Source: Candidatus Cloacimonadota bacterium
GTDB taxonomy: Bacteria; Cloacimonadota; Cloacimonadia; Cloacimonadales; JAFGVF01
Reading direction: 5' to 3'
NCBI GenBank assembly: GCA_016938155.1
Contig: JAFGVF010000006.1
Location: 1 to 7,082, forward strand
Length of the DNA: 7,082 nt
Part shown: positions 1 through 6,887 of the stretch, piece after piece
Numbering within the stretch: the stretch's first letter is position 1
Layout of the letters: each line of letters begins with the position of its first letter
Translations under genes and position numbers: made by a program
The notes under the pieces: model-generated
Database searches by the model: none
What the model saw: only the letters and a program-made list of their open reading frames with translations
Told to the model about the DNA's origin: nothing

Positions 1-62
1 ACAATTGCGTTACTTTTAAGAGTACAGCTGAAGCAGTACCTCCTATAATTCTCCATAATTCT

Positions 63-88
63 CGTTCCCAAGCCCCTGCTTGGGAATG
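63..88. repeat. Second hairpin, a diverged copy of the terminator hairpin (REP-like)
   Basis: TTCCCAAGC (65-73) pairs with GCTTGGGAA (78-86) across a CCCT loop. A G-T wobble (64/87) and a C-G pair (63/88) extend it to 11 pairs, the same geometry as the hairpin at 95-120, from which it is separated by six A (89-94). The TTCCCAAGC/GCTTGGGAA stem resembles short palindromic elements dispersed in many bacterial genomes. Only one copy of this exact stem is in the window, so dispersal is not shown. On the minus strand it would lie just after the terminator T-tract and could serve as a backup 3' structure. Confidence 0.6.
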
Positions 89-120
89 AAAAAAGGTTAC
101 TAAGCTGGGGCTTAGTAACC
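89..120 (-). terminator. Intrinsic terminator of the minus-strand operon
   Basis: On the minus strand GGTTACTAAGC (120-110) pairs perfectly with GCTTAGTAACC (105-95) across a 4-nt loop CCCA, an 11-bp stem, followed directly by TTTTTT (94-89). This is the classical form of a Rho-independent terminator and starts 47 nt after the lipoprotein stop codon. On the plus strand the tail is AGAAATACAC, so it should act mainly on minus-strand transcription. Confidence 0.8.
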
Positions 121-132
121 AGAAATACACAT

Positions 133-152
133 CGCAATTGAGGACAATTGCG
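133..152. repeat. Hairpin CGCAATTG / CAATTGCG with 4-nt loop
   Basis: CGCAATTG (133-140) and CAATTGCG (145-152) form a perfect 8-bp inverted repeat around AGGA. It sits between the lipoprotein stop and the terminator. The right arm is part of the 13-bp direct repeat also found at the window's left end. No T-tract follows on either strand, so it is not a terminator by itself. It could be an operator-like palindrome or the end of a repeat unit. Confidence 0.55.
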
Positions 153-167
153 TTACACCATGTCTAA

Positions 168-962
168 TTATTTAACTGCTTTCAGAATTTCATCAGTAAG
201 TTTTTCAAGCTCTGTCAGCTGTTCAACCGTATAAGTGGAATCGGTTGAATTATAGATGATGGATTTAATCTGACCGAGGTTTGTGTATGCAACTTTATAA
301 TATGGGGCTTCAGTAATCTTCTTATTGTCAATCAATTGCATATTCTGGATGAGAGAGTTTAAAATTCCTCTTTGGTCCACAATGGATGAGTATTTAATCT
401 GATAATTATGGTTAACCAGATATGAAATACGATTTAAACCTTCCATCCAACCGCCAAGTTGCATAAGAGTAAACACATCATATCGTTTTGCCTTATAGAG
501 GCTACTCTGAACTTCCAACTGATATTTCTCCAGTGAATCTTCAAGCTTAGCCCAATCTTCCTGCTCGATATAACCTTTAAGTTCATCAGCAAGCTTAAGA
601 ACCTGCTCATCAATCCCAACCAGATTTGAGTATTCAATCATCTTCTGAGAAAGTTCTATCAGCACGGTTTTATTCCTTGCCTTAACACTGAGAATCGCAT
701 CGGCAGTGTGCACACCAAGGGCAAAAGAAGCCTGATAAACGGTTTCTTCAACGCTGTAAATTTCTGTAGGAAGTGATTTTGAGAAATCAGCATTCTTTAG
801 ATAATCCAAATCAGATAGGAGCTTCTTTAGACTTGGGAGTGGGAAGTTTCTCCACTCACTCTGAATGTTCTGAGTCTGAACAGGTTTCTCCTTTTTTGTG
901 CAACCGGAGGCAAATGTCCCTAAAACTGCCACGATAAGTATCCAAAAAACAATCTTCTTCAT
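168..962 (-). CDS. Helical lipoprotein of unknown function, probable partner of the ABC transporter
   Basis: This 264-aa protein begins with a lipoprotein signal: MKK, a hydrophobic core (IVFWILIVAVLGTF) and a lipobox-like ASGC with the acceptor at Cys21. The Ala at -3 is a less usual lipobox residue. Residue +2 is Thr, so the protein should be anchored in a membrane facing the periplasm. The mature part (about 243 aa) has no further membrane segment and reads as almost entirely amphipathic helices. Likely conserved stretches, judged from their composition, are FALGVHTADAILSVKARN (80-97), EDWAKLE (135-141) and LGGWMEGLN (169-177). I do not recognise a named domain; it is not obviously a TPR, OmpH or imelysin protein. 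It is the last gene of the operon, 19 nt after the ABC gene, and is followed 48 nt later by a terminator hairpin. Position suggests a periplasmic accessory or substrate-handling role for the transporter, which is inference only. It ends in TAA at 170-168. Confidence 0.85.
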   Translation of the reverse strand: MKKIVFWILIVAVLGTFASGCTKKEKPVQTQNIQSEWRNFPLPSLKKLLSDLDYLKNADFSKSLPTEIYSVEETVYQASFALGVHTADAILSVKARNKTVLIELSQKMIEYSNLVGIDEQVLKLADELKGYIEQEDWAKLEDSLEKYQLEVQSSLYKAKRYDVFTLMQLGGWMEGLNRISYLVNHNYQIKYSSIVDQRGILNSLIQNMQLIDNKKITEAPYYKVAYTNLGQIKSIIYNSTDSTYTVEQLTELEKLTDEILKAVK

Positions 963-968
963 CGGTTT

Positions 969-975
969 CCCCTTT
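969..975 (-). promoter_or_regulatory. Shine-Dalgarno site for the lipoprotein gene
   Basis: AAAGGGG on the minus strand ends 6 nt before the ATG at 962-960. It lies wholly within the 19-nt gap after the ABC gene's TAA, and fixes the Met of MKKIVFW as the start. Confidence 0.75.
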
Positions 976-981
976 TCTAAG

Positions 982-3900
982 TTATTTATAATATTTAAGT
1001 TTAATCAAGGTTATGAAGTTAACCACACCTATATACAACATAATGACAATTAAATTGAAATAATAGGTTCTGAATGTCAAGTTAAATAACTTCTTGTAAG
1101 ATGCAAGAAATACATTCTTATTGGTATTCATAAACCTTCCATCCATAAGATGTACCGAAAGTTCAAGGCTCCTATTAGTAAATTTCTCACGGGGATACTT
1201 CTTTGCAACTTCGGCTTTTCTATCATAATTTTCATATAGCTGTTTCTTGTATTGACCGGTATCAATAGAACCTGATTCCAAGTCTGAAAGCAACTCGCGG
1301 GATTGTTCAGCCAACTCACTGAGGTTGCGATTAAAGGCATTTCGCTCAACAACACCGGTTATTAAGCCCTCAAACAACCACCTGGATGGCATAACCTGTA
1401 CAACCTCAGGTATAGGGTTCTGCTCCGAAATGGTTAGTCTGCGATTCATCTTCTCGTACTCTATGATAGCACCGGCAAAGATAATCTGGGGTATCAAAAC
1501 AAGTGGTAAGATATTGATAATCGATTTACTGTCATTTAAATAGCAGGAGATGAACAACCCGAAAGAAAAACCGCTTGCACCTGCAAGTAAAATATAGACA
1601 AATGAGATTAGTCCCACACCTCTTATCTGCAACATAAAGCTCGAAATCAACAAGTAGAGAAGCACTTGAACTGCTGTGAATATGGTCAGGGTTACGAACT
1701 TGGATAAAGTATAATAGCTAACCTTCATGCTCAGACTCTTCTCCCGAATCAGCATCCGTCGCTCTGAAGCGATGTCCTCCAAACTGTTTGACAGACCGAA
1801 GAAGATGAAGATAATAATTGAGACAAAATTGAATACCCCCATATTCACATTTTCATAATAACTATAGCTTCCATTGGTTGGTGAAAGCCGGAGAATAAAG
1901 CTAACCACCAGTGCGAGAATGGGAGCCTGAAGAAATGTGATCATCATGTTCGTTTTGTTTCGCAATTTAAGGGTTAGATTTCTCTTGAAAATGTTAATGA
2001 GTTGTTTAACATGTTGATTGAAATCCATGCGAATCTTATAAGATACTTCACCAACTGATTCATTTCTGACTGTTTGCTCCGTTTTACTGAAAAAGTCACC
2101 CAATTTCTTCCGTTTATGCTTGTTTCTCCAATATTCCGGTGAGAACTTCCTTTTAATGCTAACACTCTTATTTATCTGTTCATAGACGATTCTACCGTCT
2201 ATGCTGTATTCGGGATACATAATCACATCGTAAGGAAAATCAGCTTGCTTGTCCTCCCTCTTTATCCGAATCTCTTCCTGATTAACAGTCAGTTTTTTTA
2301 ACTCGGCATTGAAATAGGTGAAGGAAGTTTCGGGAGTACCGTAGAAAACCTCAATACCGCCCATATCCATCAACAAAACTTTATCGAACTTATTGTAAAT
2401 ACGGGAGTTTGGTTGGTGGATTGTAAGAATAACAATCTTTCCCTGCTCTGTAAGGTTTTTTAGAATAGTAACAATCTGGTCAGCATCACTGAAAGACAGT
2501 CCTGAAGTCGGCTCATCACAGATAATCAAAGAAGGTTCTGAAAGCAACTCTAATGCTAGGTTGAGTCTTTTTCTCTCTCCACCCGAAAGGAGTTTTGTTT
2601 TTGGATTACCTACTCTTGAATCCCGTTTATGCACCAGATTAACCTGCTGCAAGATATTATCGATCTTTTTATCCAGATGCTCCTTGCTTATCTTGGGAGC
2701 CAGGAGAGAACCTCGATAAAAAAGGTTTTCGTAAACTGTGAGGTCATGAAAAAGGAGTTCATCCTGAGGAACATAGCCGATATGAGGAGAAAAATAGTTG
2801 ATATTGTTATAAAGGTTTTTGTTGTTGATTGTAACCATCCCGCCGGTCGGAACAGTCATACCGCATAAAGCCTTTAAGAGTGTAGATTTACCGCAACCTG
2901 ATTGTCCGAGAATGCCTACAAGTTCTCCCTCTTCTACATTGAATGAGATACTGTCCAAACCAACAGAACCATCAGAAAATACATGCCGTAAATCACTGAC
3001 AATAACATTTTTAAGATTGAAAGGAACTTCAATCAGGTCAAAGAAAGAGTTAATACGGAAGTTGCGTTTGTTAATCGTGATAATGTCTTTGTTAAGTTTG
3101 AAACGGGAGATGTTATCAACAGGGCGTCCGTTAAGAAAGACTTTCCAACCCTTTTTAGGCTGATAAAGAACCATATCTTCCCCATCTGCCTCAAAATAGA
3201 TGATGGAACGACTGGTTTCAGTCTCTGAAAGGTAGAAATAATTATCGTTGAAATTTATATAAAGTTCTTTAACATCAAGATTTTCGACTCCGATTGATTC
3301 TCTTTCCTTAATCACATCAAAAAGGTTAAACTCTTCCAAGCCCTTTATTCTGAGTCGGTCATCAAAGTAAACTCTCTGTTCTCGTTTTGTGGAGAGTTGA
3401 TGTCCATTCTGATATACAGTCCCCCTGTTCAATTCGATACTAAAATCAAGTTGGTTGATGGTCAGAACAAAATCGGAATCCTCTTTTCGGAAAGAGATTA
3501 CATCATTGACTGTCCTGAAACGATGTAATTTATCTATCGTTTCATGACTTAAATACTGCCCGTTCAGCATTATCCCCATATTCTCGGGAAGCATAAATAC
3601 TTTTCCGGGTTCTACGCTCTCAGCTTTGATTGTAATGTGATTTCCAGCCCCGCAAACAGCAAAGATATCTTTGTCGATATACAGAAAAGAAATCTCTATG
3701 GGACTATATTTGCTTTCATCTCTAAACCGGACATTCGATAAATCTCCAGAACCGAGAGTAACAAAATCGGTGAATAAGGAGTATTTAAGCTCGTACTCAG
3801 GGTTCACTGTCTGGATATCAATTAAACTATTATCAGAATTGACAACACTTTCGATAAGTGTTTGAATCCCTTCTGGTTCTAACCCGAGTTGCTTACTGTA

Positions 3901-4254
3901 ATCAAGTATTATCTCTTTGTTTTTGATGTTCTTGGAAAACTCTTCCCGCAACATCATAATCAGATTCCCGATTATTCTCAGCTTGTCTAACTGGATAAGA
4001 TTACGCCTTAAATACTTAACAATCGGACGCAAATCAAAATCTTTCTCGATTATCTCTCCCACAAAGAGTTCCCATGAAATCTCCGACTGTTTGAAGAGGT
4101 TCTCGAAAAGTGTGTAAAGCAGGTTTATATCTTTATCCGTAACATTTCCACTGTTTTTAAAGATATATACAAAAAAGCGAGCAGTCATTTCGATTGCGTT
4201 GCGTTTTTCCTGGGCAGGGAAATGATTTTCAGGAGTTACTTTTTTCTTTAACAT
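982..4254 (-). CDS. ABCG-like ABC transporter half-molecule with TerB-like and degenerate FHA-like N-terminal extension
   Basis: This 1090-aa protein fuses four parts. (a) Residues 1-145 are helical and resemble a TerB-like domain. (b) Residues about 155-410 are beta-rich and FHA-like, with three NG turns near residues 231, 283 and 375. (c) The ATPase domain, about 415-650, has Walker A GQSGCGKST (450-458), Q-loop Gln497, signature LSGGE (556-560), Walker B LIICDE (576-581) and H-loop His613, so it looks catalytically intact. Its D-loop reads SGLS, not SGLD. (d) The ABC2/ABCG membrane domain follows a charged linker (650-755) and has about six helices, near 772-790, 806-824, 853-874, 880-904, 911-931 and 1066-1086. 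It also carries a SRWLFEGL motif (957-964) and a long helical segment (about 965-1045) between the last two helices. The domain order suits a homodimeric transporter, probably an exporter. Substrate is unknown. Start spacing is 2 nt from the DUF2851 stop; only weak purine-rich GAG/AGG bases lie upstream, which fits coupling. It ends in TAA at 984-982. Confidence 0.88.
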   Translation of the reverse strand: MLKKKVTPENHFPAQEKRNAIEMTARFFVYIFKNSGNVTDKDINLLYTLFENLFKQSEISWELFVGEIIEKDFDLRPIVKYLRRNLIQLDKLRIIGNLIMMLREEFSKNIKNKEIILDYSKQLGLEPEGIQTLIESVVNSDNSLIDIQTVNPEYELKYSLFTDFVTLGSGDLSNVRFRDESKYSPIEISFLYIDKDIFAVCGAGNHITIKAESVEPGKVFMLPENMGIMLNGQYLSHETIDKLHRFRTVNDVISFRKEDSDFVLTINQLDFSIELNRGTVYQNGHQLSTKREQRVYFDDRLRIKGLEEFNLFDVIKERESIGVENLDVKELYINFNDNYFYLSETETSRSIIYFEADGEDMVLYQPKKGWKVFLNGRPVDNISRFKLNKDIITINKRNFRINSFFDLIEVPFNLKNVIVSDLRHVFSDGSVGLDSISFNVEEGELVGILGQSGCGKSTLLKALCGMTVPTGGMVTINNKNLYNNINYFSPHIGYVPQDELLFHDLTVYENLFYRGSLLAPKISKEHLDKKIDNILQQVNLVHKRDSRVGNPKTKLLSGGERKRLNLALELLSEPSLIICDEPTSGLSFSDADQIVTILKNLTEQGKIVILTIHQPNSRIYNKFDKVLLMDMGGIEVFYGTPETSFTYFNAELKKLTVNQEEIRIKREDKQADFPYDVIMYPEYSIDGRIVYEQINKSVSIKRKFSPEYWRNKHKRKKLGDFFSKTEQTVRNESVGEVSYKIRMDFNQHVKQLINIFKRNLTLKLRNKTNMMITFLQAPILALVVSFILRLSPTNGSYSYYENVNMGVFNFVSIIIFIFFGLSNSLEDIASERRMLIREKSLSMKVSYYTLSKFVTLTIFTAVQVLLYLLISSFMLQIRGVGLISFVYILLAGASGFSFGLFISCYLNDSKSIINILPLVLIPQIIFAGAIIEYEKMNRRLTISEQNPIPEVVQVMPSRWLFEGLITGVVERNAFNRNLSELAEQSRELLSDLESGSIDTGQYKKQLYENYDRKAEVAKKYPREKFTNRSLELSVHLMDGRFMNTNKNVFLASYKKLFNLTFRTYYFNLIVIMLYIGVVNFITLIKLKYYK

Positions 4255-4256
4255 AC

Positions 4257-5549
4257 CTACATCTCACTCAAGAGATGCTCCTTTTGTTCTTTACAAGCAC
4301 GACATGCAAAATATTCACAACTGTCAAAATATATTTTTAATATCCCCTGTCGCAGTATCTCCCTTTTTAAATGTGAATATTGATGTTCAGTGATGTAACT
4401 CCTCATCAAATCTGTGATATAGTTGTCTCCGAGTTTGCCGAAAGCTATCACTGATTGCCATATTTTCTCAGTCATAGTATGGTCACCTGTCTTTTCAAAG
4501 TAGAGAATACTGACAGGATATATCACATTGAAGAGTATTGTTCGGATTGCATTTCTGCCCGGTTTCTTCACCTGCCTTCCCATAAATGTAATATTCTGAA
4601 ACTGAGTTGAGAACCTTTTTAAAATTAGCTGATTTGCTTTAGTTGCATCCTCGGGTAATTTCTCAAACAAATTGATTATATTTTTCAATAAACCTGACTC
4701 CCGACATCTAAACAGCAGAGGAAAAATCTGACAAAAACGAAAAGCTGGATTATTAGCGGGTCTAATTCTGAAAGTATGCCAAGAAATTAATGCCGACGAT
4801 TCGGTTTTATCTCTTTGTATCAGGTTGATTAGACCGGATTGGATAAGCATTTGTTTTAAACTGGTTTCTAAATCATTGCTGATACTTTGATACGCTGACC
4901 ATGGAATCAGTTCACTAAGAGTTATCATGTTTATTTTATTCTTGCTGTAACCGCAAGTTTCCAATAATCCCTGATAGAGAATCTGATTGAAATCCGAGAA
5001 CATAAGCAGAGCTTCTGAGCGTTTAATCTTGGACTTGAATCTTTCTGCTCCCAAACTCTGGAGAATATAAGTCATCTGATCCGGTAATAAGCCATTGAAG
5101 AAATCGCAACTTTTATCCCTAAACTTCGGCTTATCACCATATCTTTCCATCAGTTTGCTTATCTCTTCATCGAGGTTGGTTTCAAGCGTTAGAATTTCCA
5201 GTAATTCACCATTCTCTTTAATGCTGTAGGAAAGAGTAGAATTGTGCTTAAAAACAACATGCAGAACAACATTATTGAAATTAGTATCCAGATAATGCTT
5301 ATGAGATACCCAATCATAGGTATTCAGATGAATCTCGATATCTCCCCGCAGATACTCTCCATCCAGTTGGAGAACCGCATTATGGAAATCAGGACCCTTA
5401 TCTTTGTTAAAATGCCCGTTAAAGATAATATTAAGTCTTTTTCCTGAAACAGTCTTCAGATTAGTCAGGTAGTGCCTGCCGTCCCAGATATGATAAAGAA
5501 ACTCCTCTTTAAACGGGTATAGTTCCTCTTCAATTCTGTCATTATCCAT
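4257..5549 (-). CDS. DUF2851 family protein (possible PD-(D/E)XK-like fold), function unknown
   Basis: I recognise this 430-aa protein as DUF2851, common in Bacteroidota and relatives but with no established function. Visible family marks are EEFLYHIW (15-22), KGPDFHNA (51-58), GDIEIHLNTYDW (69-80) followed by HKHYLDTNFNNVVLHVV (83-99), and RIRPANNPAFR (261-271). The C-terminal end has Cys411, Cys416 and Cys419 (C-x4-C-x2-C), a possible metal site. The Asp54 ... Glu72-x-His74 arrangement, followed by a beta strand, resembles a PD-(D/E)XK nuclease core with His in place of Lys; that is my inference. There is no signal peptide or membrane segment. The ATG at 5549 sits just ahead of the conserved FLYHIW motif, which supports this start, yet no Shine-Dalgarno precedes it, only ATATTTATATATC after a hairpin. 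It ends in TAG at 4259-4257, 2 nt before the ABC gene, so the two are probably translationally coupled. Confidence 0.85.
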   Translation of the reverse strand: MDNDRIEEELYPFKEEFLYHIWDGRHYLTNLKTVSGKRLNIIFNGHFNKDKGPDFHNAVLQLDGEYLRGDIEIHLNTYDWVSHKHYLDTNFNNVVLHVVFKHNSTLSYSIKENGELLEILTLETNLDEEISKLMERYGDKPKFRDKSCDFFNGLLPDQMTYILQSLGAERFKSKIKRSEALLMFSDFNQILYQGLLETCGYSKNKINMITLSELIPWSAYQSISNDLETSLKQMLIQSGLINLIQRDKTESSALISWHTFRIRPANNPAFRFCQIFPLLFRCRESGLLKNIINLFEKLPEDATKANQLILKRFSTQFQNITFMGRQVKKPGRNAIRTILFNVIYPVSILYFEKTGDHTMTEKIWQSVIAFGKLGDNYITDLMRSYITEHQYSHLKREILRQGILKIYFDSCEYFACRACKEQKEHLLSEM

Positions 5550-5562
5550 GATATATAAATAT

Positions 5563-5586
5563 GGCGGGACACCAAAGCGTCCCGCC
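5563..5586 (-). promoter_or_regulatory. Perfect 8-bp GC-rich hairpin in the pmbA-DUF2851 gap
   Basis: On the minus strand GGCGGGAC pairs perfectly with GTCCCGCC across an 8-nt loop (GCTTTGGT). The stem starts 11 nt after the pmbA-like stop codon and ends 13 nt before the DUF2851 ATG. It is followed by ATATTTATATATC, which is AT-rich but not a T-run, so it is a poor match to a classical intrinsic terminator. On the plus strand the tail is not T-rich either. It could act as a weak or partial terminator, a 3'-end stabiliser of the tldD-pmbA message, or a structure affecting initiation on DUF2851. The pairing is certain; the role is open. Confidence 0.6.
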
Positions 5587-5597
5587 TCGATACTTAT

Positions 5598-6887
5598 TTA
5601 GAATGTTGATTTATCGACAAACACGAAGTCATCAATCAGCATAGTGGGCAGGATAGCCTCCACTGAGCGTTGTTCTGCCTTGCCAAGTGCCAGAATGCGT
5701 CTGGTTACTTCATGCGGAATCTCATTGAATCGGAAGTTATTAACTGAGTGCTGAATCTTGCCGTCTTTGAAATACAAGACTCCGTCACGGGTCATACCTG
5801 TTATCTCTCCCCGCTTAGAATCGATATTTCTCAGATACCAGAAGTTATTGATTATCAATCCTTCCGGTACCATCCTCATCATCTCTTCTTCTGTGGTATC
5901 TCCGCCGGAGATTACGAAGTTAGCAGGATATGGTACATATTCCAAGCCTTTATCCTTTGCCCAGAAACGGGAGGTCGGCATGTTTTTGATTACACCGTTC
6001 TCAACATAGGTAATCGGTTTAAACGGTTCCATCTCCCCCACTGATTCAGGCACATAAAGCCCTTCAATTTTATCGGTGGAATATAGATTGAATTTCTCAC
6101 CGAAGAACTTCTTCCCTGCCTGATCTGTATAAGGTGTAAAGCCTTCATCAGCCTGTCTTCTGTCCATCATCCAATAAAGCCATTCAAAGAGATTGGCAAC
6201 TGCCTGAGGACGCAGGATTACAGCGATAGGTTTAGCCTCCATACTTACAGGTTCTGTCAGGTCATTCAACTGCTGTTCTATTCTATCAAGTTCTGCTTCC
6301 AGGTTAAACTGTTCCATTTTCAGAACAGAGATAGCCAGCTTTGTCTCGGCATTTTCTCTTTTCATGGTCATGGAGTGTCCGAAAGAGGCATATTCTTCAG
6401 AGGAAGTAAAACCGTTCTTCGATGCCATATAGCTACGATAGATGGTTTTCTCTGTCATCCCGGAGATCATTGCCTTTGCCTTTTCTGCACGCTTGATGCA
6501 GACTCCAACAATGTCTGTCATCTCTTCGTTTGTAAGCTTCACAACCGATTCATAGCTATTGGTACGAGGTTTCAGCTCGCAATAAGGCTGTGAGGGGATG
6601 TTTTCCAAATCGGGTTGTGTCAACATCGCCATCTCTTTCGCCTGAGCTAAAAGCATGGGTATTCTTTCCAGACTGAAGTCGTTTGTACTTACTGACCCGT
6701 TACGGTTAGCATACTCAAGGGAGATGTTCCCTTTGAGCATAATTTTACCCATGTGCTGGGTAATTCTGTTCTGGGCAAAACGGGTCTCTATAGTTTCGTA
6801 CTCACTCATGTGGAGAGTGAAATCATCGGCATCGGTTAATCGGCGTATCTCTTTCTCAACTGCCAGAGCAAATTCTTTGAACATCAT
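5598..6887 (-). CDS. pmbA: TldE/PmbA-like subunit of a TldD/PmbA-type protease
   Basis: This 429-aa protein has the length and layout of the TldD/PmbA family. The N-terminal half (about 1-200) is the mixed alpha/beta domain that begins with MFKEFALAVEKEI and contains an MSEYETIETRFAQNRITQ stretch typical of the family. The C-terminal half (about 215-429) starts near EAKPIAVILRPQAVANLFEWL and ends with FRFNEIPHEV and ILPTMLIDDFVFV, the usual family ending. No HExxxH motif is present: the equivalent helix reads VANLFEWLYWMMD. This fits the non-catalytic PmbA/TldE partner, with the upstream tldD-like gene supplying the metal site. There is no signal peptide or membrane segment, so it should be cytoplasmic. 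The start at 6887 overlaps the previous stop (ATGA) and has a strong AGGAGG; a second Met follows at once. It ends with TAA at 5600-5598. The natural substrate cannot be told from the sequence. Confidence 0.92.
   Translation of the reverse strand: MMFKEFALAVEKEIRRLTDADDFTLHMSEYETIETRFAQNRITQHMGKIMLKGNISLEYANRNGSVSTNDFSLERIPMLLAQAKEMAMLTQPDLENIPSQPYCELKPRTNSYESVVKLTNEEMTDIVGVCIKRAEKAKAMISGMTEKTIYRSYMASKNGFTSSEEYASFGHSMTMKRENAETKLAISVLKMEQFNLEAELDRIEQQLNDLTEPVSMEAKPIAVILRPQAVANLFEWLYWMMDRRQADEGFTPYTDQAGKKFFGEKFNLYSTDKIEGLYVPESVGEMEPFKPITYVENGVIKNMPTSRFWAKDKGLEYVPYPANFVISGGDTTEEEMMRMVPEGLIINNFWYLRNIDSKRGEITGMTRDGVLYFKDGKIQHSVNNFRFNEIPHEVTRRILALGKAEQRSVEAILPTMLIDDFVFVDKSTF

Larger units (their letters stand above)
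1..156. repeat. Non-coding repeat module bounded by 13-bp direct repeats
   Basis: ACAATTGCGTTAC occurs at 1-13 and again at 144-156. Between them lie a near-tandem ATAATTCTC (45-53, 55-63) and three hairpins (63-88, 95-120, 133-152). CAATTGCG at 2-9 is also the inverse of CGCAATTG at 133-140, so the block 2-140 has 8-bp inverted ends like a miniature mobile element. The left copy starts at base 1 of the window, so the true left limit is unseen. No open frame of note lies here. The repeat matches are certain; calling it a single mobile or dispersed unit is inference. Confidence 0.45.

Noticed and set aside
1..56. Minus-strand frame starting ATGGAGAATTATAGG and running off the left edge
   Set aside because: It begins downstream of the terminator within repeat-like sequence, has no SD at a proper distance, and its short product (about 18 visible residues) matches nothing I know.
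1..167. CRISPR array
   Set aside because: Only two copies of a 13-bp direct repeat 143 bp apart, with hairpins in between; no regular spacer-repeat pattern.
434..637. 67-codon minus-strand frame inside the lipoprotein gene
   Set aside because: Same-strand overlapping frame with no start signal, fully within a gene that has a signal peptide and a good RBS.
2819..3163. Plus-strand open frame of 114 codons
   Set aside because: It lies wholly inside the ABC gene in antisense, has no ribosome binding site or recognisable motif, and overlaps codons for the conserved Walker A region.
5563..5586. Firm Rho-independent terminator call for the pmbA-DUF2851 hairpin
   Set aside because: The stem is strong, but the following bases alternate A and T rather than forming a T-run, so it is listed as a hairpin of open function.
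5748..6044. Plus-strand open frames of 98 and 83 codons opposite the pmbA-like gene
   Set aside because: Two overlapping antisense frames within a well-conserved family gene, with compositions unlike a real protein; shadows of the coding strand.
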